A stretch of DNA of 64,000 nt from contig OZ014412.1 of NCBI GenBank assembly GCA_963965975.1, positions 11,856,849 to 11,920,848 on the forward strand, read 5' to 3'. Positions 10,078 through 22,600 of the stretch are shown piece by piece (the first letter of the stretch is position 1; each line of letters opens with the position of its first letter). The DNA is from Xestospongia bergquistia. Taxonomy: Eukaryota > Porifera > Demospongiae > Haplosclerida > Petrosiidae. The notes beneath the pieces were generated by a model. That model made no database searches, was not told the origin of the DNA, and saw only the letters and a program-made list of their open reading frames with translations. A program made the translations under genes and the position numbers.

Positions 10078-13000
10078 CCACCAAAAGTGAAGTTTAATGT
10101 TAACAGTAATGCTCTTGCTAATTTCATTTGTCTAAATGGGCTTCCACCAAAAAAAGCATCATGCAAAGGACATGGCTATTGGGTTCAGGCTGCAATGAGT
10201 GCATGTAGTAAAACCAATCCATCACCTCGACTAACAAAAGCTGTAAGCGATCGTTGGTATAAAAATGTAAACAACTTCAGGACTAATATTATAAAGCTGG
10301 TAAGATAACAGATATGTAGCATGTTTATACGAATAGTCACATAGTGTACATAGATGTACTTTCTATATAAATAGACATAGAATATCTTCAACTACATTAT
10401 GTAGATTACCAACTATCAAGCTACTCCTGCTGCTATTGCTTCTTCACCGAAACAAGGCCTTGACACAGTAAGTGGACCTTTAGATGATATAATATAATTA
10501 ATATATATCATAGGATGATTACACTCTCCCTGATGTATCACAAGCTACTACTTCACCCCAACAATGTCTTAACACAGTAGGTGGACCTGTAGATGACATG
10601 ATGCAGGTATTAACCATTTATGATAGGACACTCACATTATCCATAAGGTGATGAATGCTAATTCTCAAACACAACAAGGCCTTGACATACCTCCAGATAC
10701 ATCACTGCTTACTAATGATATATTTGACCAACTTTCTGTAAGTGTCATAAACTAGTTCAAATTGTCCATGACCATTTTTAAGTTATGTTCAAACTCAATC
10801 CTTGCCACGAAAGAAACTTTCGTCTCTCTCTGTCATGATACCACAGTAAGCTATAATTATGTTAATGACATGAAACGTTTACCTGGACATTATAGACTAC
10901 CAATGCTGTCACCCCTCTCTCTTCAACAGCATCTGTATTTGTAAGTTTAAATGCGCTAACATTTCTTATATATAACATAATAGGGTTCTACAACAACATA
11001 CTTCATATGTAATAAAGGATATGATGAGACTAGGTATATATGTGTGTGTTCACATTGCATTTCTTTTCAATGTTAACTTTTTCTGCTAGGGACATGATCA
11101 TGTGTGATTATTGTGGAGATTGGTATCATTATGATTGTGTAGGTATAGATCATGTCATAGCCAATGGCATTGATACATATAAATGTCAAGTATGCATTAG
11201 TAAAGGATTAGTAACAGATTACTTGGAATAGCTGTTAGTACTGATTACAATGAAAGTTTCCTTTTAATCTTGCTTCCATTTAGGTTCATCATGGACATCC
11301 AACATCTGTAGATACAGGTCACTGTAAGTTATTATACAGCTATAAGATACCTACATTAAAACAAACACAATAGACACTGCATTAGTGAAAACACCAGGTG
11401 GAGAATGGATTGAATATGATGACAATAACATAAATACTAACTATGATTACAACAGAAATATAGATTACATTTCAGTGAGTAAAGATAATGAAAACAATGC
11501 ATCATTATGATTGCCTCTTAGAGAAATGTATGTCTAGCTATATACAAGTCTGATGAGTCTGAGGTTAGCATGCAATTATTGTATATCACATAATACATAT
11601 TGTAATTCATTTTGCTAACTATAGACTGTATTAAAAGTGATTGATTGTCCACCAATTTTAACATGGAGAGAAGTCAGTCTGTTGTTAAAATGTGCATACT
11701 TTACTGTTATAATATTTCTATTAGAGTCCACTTGTTGTTGTTAATGAAGACAAGGAAATAGTAAGTGCATTGCTAGCAAAGAATTTATTCTATATATTTG
11801 AATAAAGGACTGGAAAGAGATTAAGGCACCATACAATACTTTACAGCCAGGAGTGTGGCTAACTGCAGAAGTAAACAGTGTGTATATTATGTATAAATAT
11901 ATATATACATATATATAATCAGTATATATAATAGTATATACTTGTGTAGGTGATAATGAATTACTTAATACTGTTAGCAAAAGATGTAAGTCAAATCATT
12001 TTACATGCACGTCACAGAAATTGTTAAAACTAGAGAAACATAGCCATTGTCGACTCCACATTCCTTCCATTATTAAGAGCAAGAGGCTTTAGTGGTGTTA
12101 TAAAATATGTAAGGCTTTTACAATTTTAACAAAGTATGAAAAGTAATAAATTATAGGGCAAAAATCTGTTAGAGAAAGACATGATCATATTTCCTATTCT
12201 TTGTCCACAACATTGGATTCTCATCGTCAGTGCCTTAATCAACACAATATATGTTTGGGATACATTACATAGGTCGTTGATGTAAATGATAAGGTCATAT
12301 ATAAAGTTTATTCATATCATAATAGTCGGCCTCATTTAATAAATAGCATATGGTAAGAAATTATTACATAAGATAACATTTAAAAAAACACAGGCTATAT
12401 TTGTGTAGATTGTCAAAGTTTAAACTATCCGTTAGTAATTGGAGATACTGTGATTCTAAAGTACATTACATATCCGCAAATGTACTTTTATGGTACTTAT
12501 ATATACACAGATGTGCAACAGTCCAACACAGAGTAATGCCTGCGATTGTGGGGTATTTGTCTGCATGGTAAGACATCATTCACTTGCATACTGTTCATTT
12601 ACATTTACAGGCAGCAAAGTGTTTCATTGAGAAGAGAAAACTAAATTTTAAAGAAGTAAGTGTAAAAATGTCTACTTGTACAAGCAGGTTACGTAAATCA
12701 TAGAGTGAAGCTCAAATAGCTCGAACAATGATCTTGTTGGAGCTAAATACTCTTCAAAAGCAAGAAAGTTAGTGATTCACATAAAATGCTTAGATAAGTC
12801 TTTTCTTATTGATAACCAGCCTTGTCCACTATGTCTGAAAGCAACAGCAATTATGATAATGAATTTCCACCAGTACACTTTAACTCTAATTGTGAGTTCT
12901 TAAACACAAAACATTCCATTCTAGTTCATTCTATTTAGTAGTTAATACCAAAACAGAGATAAGTGAAACAATGCAATCAGAAATGTCAGCCATTAATGTC

Positions 13001-14467
13001 CACAAAATGCCATTAAATAAGAGCAATGATTTGGCATTTAAAAACATTTCATCCATTGATGATACTTTTACTGTGTTATCATTGGATAATGAAAAGCTTA
13101 ACTTAAAAGATATAAAAGACTTGACAAACAGTGAAAAATATATTTCATCTAAGGTACAGTCCATCTCAAATGTGTAATCATTAATGATACACTCAAATAA
13201 ATGTAGACAGTATACTTTTTTATAAATGTGTTGAAGACAATTAGTAACAACAAATTTGAAACCTATTATACAGTCAGTAATTGAAACAATCAAATATGTC
13301 ATGTTTGAACGATACTCTATTGTAAAGGATTTGGGCTATGTTGAAGTCATAAACAGTGTAGACTTACAAATTTGCATGACAAAAAAATCCATGTCCGAAT
13401 TTGACAGAGTGAATCCATGTTTTTACATGAAAGTAAGTTATAATGAAGAAGTCTTGAGCATGTATTATATACAACAGACATCTACTGGAGATCAACGATA
13501 TGGAGAGACATTCCTGATAATTTGTCCTATTTTGGAAGAGGATATAGTATTAGTGAGTGAAAAACTAATAAAACACCTTCACTATTATCACTTTATCTAT
13601 TTCAGTTCAGTCAACATGAGAATAAGGATATATTAGTATATACTATTTGTGATAAGATAAGTGATAAGGCTAATGAACTTATTCACACTTTCAGGTATAT
13701 TTACATGTGAAACTGCACGTGATTGAGATAACTTACAGGAAATATCATATTTAGTAGAAGATTTAGAGGACAATGACATACTACTTCCATCATTTACATC
13801 TGAACCAGTAATAGATAAGGATGATATATTTTGTACTGAACAAAAATGGGGCAAGGAATTTTACCTTAAAAGTTATCCAAACTTTAGACGTGACAAATCA
13901 GATCAGTATGTTATTCATATATTATGTAAATACTATAGATAATATTCTATCATTGTATCAGTGACTGCATATTTACAAGAGGGTTCATTAGAACAACAAT
14001 CAAAGCAAATGAAGTATGTTTACAAATATCATATAAAATTCATGTTTTTATAATACAAAATAGCATACAATCAGACAACTATTAAATGGAGAATGTTATA
14101 GTGATTTTGTTAAAGTAAAGTATGTGGATGATGATTGGCCAATTGACCTTGATGATATGGTGAGAATATCAGTCTAACAAACAATTACTTCATACAGTTT
14201 CATGTAGATAATGGAAATTAATTACTATTTACTTGCTTTGGCAAGTGATTGTCTAAAAAAACCTGTTTTCTATTTAAATGATTTTATGAAATCAATTGTC
14301 TGGCCAGAGGTAATTCCAGATAATAAGTCGTAAGCTATAACCTCATTGAATTATACTTATAGATTCTCACTTTGTTAATAATGGAGAAATTTCACTTTTC
14401 ATATGAAAAGGCAGTTAAGTGCCTCGTACAAAGACAACTTCCCTGTATCCAAACACAAAGTTCTTGA
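10078..14467 (+). CDS. PHD finger plus Ulp1/SENP-type cysteine protease, multi-exon
   Basis: About 26 short exons with GT-AG sites. Confident ones include 10078-10299, 10405-10467, 10514-10606, 10648-10737, 10984-11033, 11090-11210, 11374-11474, 11808-11870, 11950-11985, 12034-12108, 12157-12272, 12394-12460, 12511-12567, 12611-12655, 12704-12767, 12939-13173, 13237-13552 and 13606-13694. Exons 10984/11090 encode a PHD finger (FICNKGYDETR, MIMCDYCGDWYHYDCVGI, YKCQVC), a histone-tail or zinc-binding module. Exons 11808-12567 encode a C48 peptidase: PGVWLTAEVIMNYL, catalytic His in PQHWILIV, Asp in VWDTLHR, and Gln plus nucleophile Cys in SPTQSNACDCGVFVCM. This family removes SUMO or related modifiers. 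The C-terminal part (after 12820) is unrecognised. Joins near 13237 and 13739 and the stop (14467, or 14333 without the last splice) are uncertain, as is the 5' start. The gene lies inside a TFIIA-like locus and is absent from the paralogous copy B. Confidence 0.72.
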
Positions 14468-15007
14468 TTTTAAGTTATTAACTTGAACTCTATTGTAGTG
14501 ATAGAAATGACATATTGCTGTATTTTAATATGAATCTGATAGTCATATTGATCAAATTTGTACTGAAATGCTTGAAAGAAAGTCAGAAATTTGAATATTA
14601 ATTGGAAACCCTGAAGTTATATTGGACTTACAAACCAATCTTAAGTTAATAAGAGTCTCATATCCTACAACATAAGCACTTGATGCACAATCAACAATGC
14701 TTTGAGCAGAGTATACTACACTAATGTTTGCTATTGCTACCTAGGCATCAATACAAAAACACTGACCTTCAGAGATCTTTCAGTGCAGTCTCATATCCAA
14801 AATAATACAATTTCCTTGTAGCATTGTCATGTGGTGATGAGACATTAATTAGGCTTCTGCAGCAGCACATTCAAATAAGGAATGCAAGGAATGCACATTA
14901 ACTGTAGCAACACATACCGCGGTTTTAAGATCCACCTACAGGAATGTGCTGCTGCATGAATGTGCTGCTAACTTCAACAGAGTTGTTATTTCCAATCATC
15001 AGCATCA
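14468..15007. other. Non-coding spacer with short inverted repeats
   Basis: No exon is supported. The stretch contains the 14868-14954 hairpin and then joins the TFIIA-homologous block at about 15010. Confidence 0.45.
14868..14954. repeat. Small inverted-repeat unit, cagcagcacattc ends
   Basis: The unit begins cagcagcacattcaaataag and ends with the inverse, ggaatgtgctgctg. A second inverse copy follows at 14957-14970. The 15-bp end cagcagcacattcct also occurs in direct orientation at 8132-8146, the other side of the PHD-Ulp1 block. Confidence 0.55.
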
Positions 15008-18000
15008 TTTATTGAACAAGCTCCTCCTAGACTCTCCTCTCAGCAAACCACACCTACTACATCTAGTTCCAGCCCTCCCCTCCACTGCTGGACATTAACG
15101 CTAGCTCAGGCTAAGTCTTAGTCTAATAACGCTGGGACACATATTTTCAAACTCAAAGTCAAACTACACCAGCCCAGACTCACACTTAAGTTTTAACAGG
15201 GACTAGAACTCAACCTGTCATTGATATGACACCACAACAACACTTTTTTTATACTCTGCCATGACTAGTGGAACAGCTGGATTACAACCTTTAATGGTAA
15301 TAATTAATCATATTTCATTACTTTGCTAACAGTGAAAAAGTATGATAGCAAAATAATTTAACTTGATTAGAAAAATATTGTAGGTACATTGTATTAAGGA
15401 AACATTAATTTATTTATCCTGATACATTTTAGTAAATGTCTAGATAAGCAGTACAACATTTAAATTGTCAATGTATTAGGTAGTATAGTAGAGATATGTA
15501 GGTTTTTTAATAAAAATTAATATTTCTAGTTTTTTTACTTATATTTTAAAGTATCTATTTAGAATAGATTCATCTCAACTTCTCTGCTTTTCTTTAGATT
15601 CCAAATACTCCTCTCTCTTTAATTCAACATGGTGGTATTCCTTATGCTGCTGTACCTACTGCCACTGGTATTCAATATATACCAATTACCCTCAATCTTC
15701 AACAACTATCAGTACAACAACAGCAAAAACAACAAACCACTCAACAATCACAGGTAATTACTATATATCAGGACTATTATGTCAGGACTGGACACAAAAT
15801 CAAGTACAACTAAAAATATGAAGTCAACAAAATTGTCAAATGCAAATATACATTACTACGTCAAGCAATCTGATTGGTCAAATACATCGTAGTTACTCCC
15901 CTTCATTGCTATACTATAGTTATTTTAAATTGGTTAGCGTCAGTGACCAATTAGAATTATATTGTTTAGAATCAAATGAATCAAACTAAGTGGATATGTA
16001 TCACACTGCATGCAGCCAATGGCTCAAGGGTTTTAGTTTCCTTTGTCTGATACAAAAATGATATCTACTCATTTTTAATTTATAGGAGATTTTTAATAGA
16101 AGAATTATACCTCAATCAGATGGTGCTCTACCTTTGCCCACAGTCATGCCTACTAATTTTTCTTTACTCAATGAAAAAGATAGGTGTTGACGGAAATCCA
16201 TTCCTCAGCTGGATGCCCTCAGGATGGAATGTAGTGAAGAGTCTGAAGAATCTTGAGATAGTGATGCTGATGATTTAGAAGATGAAGGAGTAAGAAACAA
16301 CTATCTCTCCTTGCCTCTCTCTGTCTCTGTCTGTCTCTGTCTCTGTCTCTCTCTGTCTCTCTCTCTGTCTGTCTCTTTCTCTTTCTCTCTCTCTCTCATT
16401 TTCTGTCTCTCTCACCCTTTGCATTCTGTCACTAAATATGCATCAGTTCCATAAACAGTCTTAGAAGTATTTTTTGTAATTTTATTCTAGTTTTAAACTT
16501 AATATGGCTGATTCCTTATAAGGTCATGTCACTCATAACTAGTAAATATCTTTTACTATGTTATTCTAATATAGATGAGCTGGTTGAGCATTTTTAGATT
16601 TCAAAGAATTTAATTTATTCATAAATTAATAACCACATACTTTGAGGAAATGCCCTAATTTTAGCATATTTTGTCTACAATATGGCTTAGTTATATAAAC
16701 TGTCATGACACTATATTGGATTAAGTTTTTGGTTTTTTATGTAGCTGATTACATAGACTCTATTTGCATTGAGAATGACTGAAATGTAATGAAATTTCAA
16801 TGTAATTGAGTGTGGTATTGTAGCTGCAAAGTTTTTTACGGTTCTATGCAGTATCTCTTAATCTGTTATACTTTTACTATTAAAGGTATTTTCAATAGTT
16901 TTTGAGCTTTTCTGCTCAAGCTAGAGAATGCTTGCATGAGCATTCATTAATAATACGCAAAGTATGCATGATATCAAGTCATGGATAATTTCATTTACTT
17001 TATATGGGATTTCAGGTTTATAACTTTACAAAACAGCTAACACTCTCTTTTTAAATAAAACTTGTTGACTTACAAGGACTTTTGAATAGTGCAAATCCTT
17101 TCATACTAGTTCATTCCTAGCCATAATTATAACACCAAGTTAGTGTTCATACTCAAAAGAATATAGCAAATATGTACTTTTATTTTGTGTAATATTGTAC
17201 ATTAGGGTGGTGATGAAGATCCTTTAAATTCTAATGATGATGCTGAAAGTGATGAGGAAGAAGATATATGGGGAACAGACAATACTATTGTCTGTCAGTT
17301 TGAAAAAGTAAGCATTTTATATGTCTGTTTGTGAGTAAATTAGTGAATTGAGTAGCCACATCCTTGCTGCCATATTCACAGTCATTGCATTCATTTCTAA
17401 GAAATTACCCAAATTTTAACCTAGCTAGCATTTTATATGTCTATAATACTGTGTGAGTAAATTTAGTGAATTGAATAGCCAAATCTTTGCTGTCATACCC
17501 ACAATAAATTGAATTCATTTCTAAGAAATTACCCAAATTTTAACCTAGCTAACATTTAACCTAGCTAGCGCCATTAGTGACTGATCATGATTTGAAGGCT
17601 TTAATCATCTCAGTAGCTTGATTTCTAGCATTCTATAGTCTTTCACAGACACTATGGCTAGTTTTCCAATCTTTACAGCTATAGTCAGTGTTTTATTGTG
17701 AACTCAATGTCTTCCAAAACAATTACAGGATGATTGTTATCTTTAGTAATTACAGTAACCTCTAAAATGCTAACATTGGTATATGTCATTAATGATAGGC
17801 TTATGTTTCAGCTTTGGTATCATATCCAGCTTATTCTAATTTTTTAAAGTTAACGTGAACTGATTCCAATATTAGTACTATTGGAGTAGTACTAAGATGA
17901 TATTACTCTTATTATTACTGAGAACTCTTATATGTAGACTTCTCTGGTCATTTAATTCTTTACATTTTATAGGTTTATCGTGTAAGAGCAAAGTGGAAGT

Positions 18001-18080
18001 TTGCTCTTAAAGATGGTATTATGCATCTCAAAGACTATGATTATATTTTTACAAAGACCAATGGTAAAGCTGATTGGTAA
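15008..18080 (+). pseudogene. TFIIA alpha/beta subunit (GTF2A1-like), C-terminal exons, disrupted
   Basis: TFIIA alpha/beta binds TBP and stabilises it on promoters; the precursor is cut into alpha and beta chains. Exons: about 15008-15296 (N-terminal part unclear, ends GTAGLQPLM), 15598-15753 (IPNTPLSLIQHGGIPYAAV, then Gln-rich), 16086-16289 (NRRIIPQSDGA and an acidic stretch), 17206-17307 (DEDPLNSNDDAESDEEED, NTIVCQFEKV) and 17973-18080 (RAKWKFALKDGIMHLKDYDY, ending ADW then TAA). The last two exons form the conserved C-terminal beta-barrel domain and are intact, including the family-typical terminal D/E-W. But exon 16086-16289 has two in-frame TGA codons (TGT-TGA-CGG near 16189 and TCT-TGA-GAT near 16257), and the four-helix N-terminal domain is not visible. 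Either a decayed copy or a gene with errors or recoding; decay is likelier. Confidence 0.7.
16303..16400. repeat. CT-rich microsatellite
   Basis: Interrupted (CTCTGT)n/(CT)n in an intron of the TFIIA-like locus. The homologous position in copy B (42120-42234) has expanded to a longer pure CT run. Confidence 0.85.
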
Positions 18081-18118
18081 AAATTTATGTACTAATACTT
18101 TTCTTAATTGTTATATAT

Positions 18119-18562
18119 GAGGCGCCGTTTGTGTCAAAATTAAAAAATTAGCATGATATAATAAATAAGTCATTATTTATCAAATTATTGTTGATTTACT
18201 TCTTATTTATGGAGCGCCGTTTGTGTCAAAATTAAATGCATTCAATGGTACATTTAACATGTTATGATTTACTTGTTATTGTTACTTAATAAAACGCGGA
18301 GCGCGAGTACCACGAGCCATCTCTTAGAATCGAGCGTCAACGAGATGTTTCCAGTTAGGTTGGGTGCCTGACTTTGGTTGTATATTGTAGGTCTATTATT
18401 TAGGGAAGTTGAGGATGGACATTAAAACTCCGTATAATCCCATTATATTGAAATTGGAATGTCTGTGACAGTCCATCTGAGGCTTCTGTATATTTTAATA
18501 AATAATAACTTATTTATTATATCATGAAAAATTTTCCAATTTTGCCACAAACGGCGCCCCAT
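18119..18562. mobile_element. MITE with GC-rich ends (ggcgccgtttgtg)
   Basis: The left end ggcgccgtttgtgtcaaaat, followed by ttagcatgatataataaataagt, is the inverse of the right end at 18510-18558 (acttatttattatatcatg ... caaacggcgcc). A third, internal direct copy of the terminal motif starts near 18212. The centre (18290-18480) is unusually GC-rich (acgcggagcgcgag). The element lies between the TFIIA stop codon and the channel gene. Confidence 0.75.
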
Positions 18563-19066
18563 AGTTATAAATATAATTACACATAAACACTTTATTTGCT
18601 AATTGTTATTTTGTTAAATATGTGATCATTGGTGTTGTTACTGTCCTACCTACTTATGAAATTGAAATAGTCTTCTTTTTTAATGAATGGTCCCACTCTT
18701 TAGTGACAAAATCAATACAAAGTTTAAGGTCTAGGTCATAATTTTAATTCCAATGTGAAAACATATATGACCTCACAGCTGGCAACATGTGAGTGCTTTG
18801 TTATCAATATAATCATTGTTATCTCTCTTTTCTGTGTTATCACAACTGAGAATAGTAAATAGTGTGAAGGAAAAGGGCATCCTTGGGACTTCTAACACAT
18901 AAGTGTTAACATTATCTGTTAGTGCTAAAAATATTTGAGCAGATGGCAAAACAAGGAAATACTATAAACACCTTATATCTACTATTGTTATGGTTTCAGT
19001 TCTAATGCTGCAGCTGCAACAAAGCTTTTCAACAAAGAGGAAAATATAGTGTTTCATCTGATTGTG

Positions 19067-19250
19067 GGGTGGTTCTTGGTGTAACTTCACTCTGATGACA
19101 TCATCATTAAATGACAGGTGTGATGTCATCATATATGATGACATCATCTAAATCCATCACCTACACCCTAAACCAAACCTTATGACACATAGTGATGTCA
19201 TCATCATAGTACAAGTTACATCATCATAGAAGTTACACCAAGAAGGACCC
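19067..19250. mobile_element. MITE with 8-bp TSD, rich in TGATGTCATCA palindromes
   Basis: Ends are GGGTGGTTCTTGGTGTAACT and, in inverse, GGGTCCTTCTTGGTGTAACT. The element is flanked by perfect 8-bp duplications tgattgtg (19059-19066 and 19251-19258), as for hAT-type elements. Inside lies a perfect 26-bp palindrome at 19121-19146 made of two TGATGTCATCA-like half units, and more copies of gatgacatcatc. It sits about 430 bp upstream of the channel gene start codon. Confidence 0.88.
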
Positions 19251-19680
19251 TGATTGTGTGTTTGGGGGTGTGCATGTGTGCACTTTATTTATTAATTAAT
19301 ATGTAATTAAAAAGCAGCAATAGCTGGATAGTACTGAAACAGGGCAGCAGCTTTAAACATCCATACATGGTCAGTTCTTTTGTCAGACCTTCTTCAACTA
19401 TAATATACAGATGCATAACAAACACAAGAAACAATGAGTTTAGGTATACACCTTATGGCAAAGATGGCATATTTATAAGGAAAAGATCATAATAATGATG
19501 ACTACTAAATAGGCTGCCTAGTTTAGCTTCACTATGATTAGTAGGATTGATTAAGCAACTAAAATAAAATTTGTAGATATGTTTTGCCTACACTCTTACT
19601 CAAAATTAAAAATTAATGTAGGGTGTGGCTACCTTCACCGGTATAAATATAAGTTACTCAGTTAAAAATCAAAACTCAGG

Positions 19681-22600
19681 ATGTCAATTCCTATCTACGA
19701 AGGTGATACTGTACTTCTGTCATGTGCCGAAGCGAAAGGGCATGTTTTTTCACTAGTTCCAACGTAAGTGAATTCATTAGATGATGTTAAATATATTATA
19801 TTTTTATATTAAAGCCCTATTACAAATTTTAGCTAACATTTTTTTTGAAATGGGCTGGCCAGCGGCTTTTAATTGTCTGCATTGAACAAACAGATAGCAT
19901 TGTATTAGATCCAATAGGCTCACAATTCAGAGATTTCAATTTCTGTATGACAAGTATATTCATAAACTACGATGCAAAAAGAATAATTATTCAAAAAAAA
20001 TAATCAAATAGCGAAATCTTAAGATTTCAGGCAAGATTTTGTCATTTTGCAGATGTGAAATCACATCAATATATATACTTGCTTATAGTTTTATGATCAA
20101 CAGTTCTAACACTATTTCAACATAATTAAGGGGAAAATTAACTCACAGCTCTTTATTTCAAGACATTATTATCAGGGACACTGTCAATGGAGGATGGTGA
20201 CACTTTCCTAGATAGTTAGTCTTGCATGACTAGTCTTTGAACAGTTGGTAGGTTTTGTAAAAGAGAGCTACACTATTGAGGATCTAGCATCTTTCCTTTT
20301 GTTATTGTAACCTGTACAGGCTGTCCAATATAAAAACTAATTCAATTAGATCATGACTGACGCTAATATTTGCAAGTAAATTGGAAAAATTGTATATTAA
20401 AACTTTGTTGTATGTATGTAATAAAAACACAAAAACCTGAAAATTAACACCTCAAAAATAATTATCCTTTCATACTTTATACTAAACTGTGAAATAATTG
20501 TTATGATAGATTGTCATCACTTCTTTTTTAACAGTTCTGATTCTTATGGACATGTTACTATTCAGTCTAAGCCACTACCTTATTCTGATTCTGTTCATTG
20601 TAAGTTACTTAAATGTTCCACTTACTTTGTTGGAGAATATTGAAAACTATGAATTTTCAGTACTCTTTACTACAAATATTGAGATATCTAACTTATAAAA
20701 GAACTGATCTTTTTTGAAAATATTCATGAAAAGTTTGCACAGTTGTCAATATGTACAACTGAGTAATTAATCATTTATATCAAAGACTTATTAATCTAAA
20801 CTGATATACATGTTGTAGAGTTTGCCGTAATTTAATATGCTTTTGTAGTTGCTTTGTTCCAAGTTTTACCAGAATATGCAGAAAACAAGTTAGTTAAGTA
20901 TTTGCAATATTAAATTGTTATTCCTCACATTTACAGTCCTTCTCCACTAACAATACCAAAGGTAATATTTACATAATAACTAGAATAAATAAGGGTAATC
21001 TTTAATTCATATCTTTAACTATAGGAAGAAGAAAAGCACTATTTTCACCGCAAACTAGTTTATGGCAGAAAGATCAAGGTGTGAAGGAATATTATATTGA
21101 CTTGCTGACATTGGAGATGCATATATTTTCTTATTTGTAGTTACTTCATGTTGCTTCCAACTTGTATCTCCATCTACCATTTATTTCATCAAAAGTTAGC
21201 AAGAACAACCAAGTATGTTATTGGCTTTGCGTGATATATGTGTTCTGCTGTAATATGCACCTTTGTGTTCATCATTATCATTGTTGCCTTTATCTTTTAG
21301 GCTACTCTTACACAATATGATGACGCCTGTTTATTTAAAATTTTGCCCTCTACTTCTGGAAAAAACAATGGAGAAATTGTAGCTAAAGATTTATTTGCTT
21401 TTACTCATATAATACATTAACATTTTAGATTTATTCTGGTGATGAGCTTATTCTGAAGTCAGTGCAACAAAAGGGGAATTACCATATATTATGTGTTCAT
21501 AACACTTTAGCTGAAAAGTAATGTCACATAATTAAGTATGTTACAAACTACTGAAATCCATCTTGATAACATGTACATATACTCTTATTGACATACCACT
21601 GCCAAATTTAATTTATTTGTTTACACCTCCAATTTCAATAACTAAGATTGGAAACTTATATATAAATTGCGTAACATTGGTGTAATTACATTGCATATTA
21701 GGAGAGTATTATAAAGAGAAATGTCTTTATTAGTTGATATGAATGAAGATACATTGATTTGGCAATCTGTTCCAGTATATAATTGGGCTGGAAAGAAATG
21801 AATGAAAAAGGAGTTTGAATATATAAAAGATCTGAGAATACTTTAATTTGTAACTTAACTGTTCAATTCTTATGTCTAGCTTGTGATATTTCTTTTAGAT
21901 ATGAGTTTACATTGGCAGTGACACATTCTGTGTTTACTATTCAACCACAAACAAGTACTCACACTCCAATACCACACAAAGCAATCAGGGTATGTTGTTG
22001 GTTGGACTAACCTTTAACATTATTGTTATTACATACAACACTAAAGCAAATGGACACAAACATTGAAATTGTTTTGTGCAAACCATAAATTTGTGCAATT
22101 TTGCCTAGCCTAATTCACTTGACTGCAATTTGCAAAAATTGGCTCTTAGAATATTTAGCCATGGTCTATAACCAAACTATAACATGACCAAAATATTGCT
22201 CAGACCATGTTTCCACCCAAACAAAAATATCAGGCAAACTATTTAGACATAACATTAAGTACTATATAATATAGTTGTATTTCATACAATCATGTTTGTT
22301 TGCATAAAAGTTAATTGCATGTATACAGTTTTTATATTAGATTCTTCCTTTATAGGGAGGGTCTATAGTTCGGTTGCATAATGTGAAACTTGATTCTTAC
22401 ATTGCTTCAAGCAATGCTATTAAATATAACGAATTAAAAGGAGGTATGTAAAAGATTAATTTCATTGATCATGACCACCATTTTCAAGTTACACATATAA
22501 TTGTGGAATACAAATTATAACTTCTCTGATTTTCTATACACTTTATACTTAGTTGGAGCAAGAAAGAAAAGACTTCTTCATGATATACAGAGACAACCTC

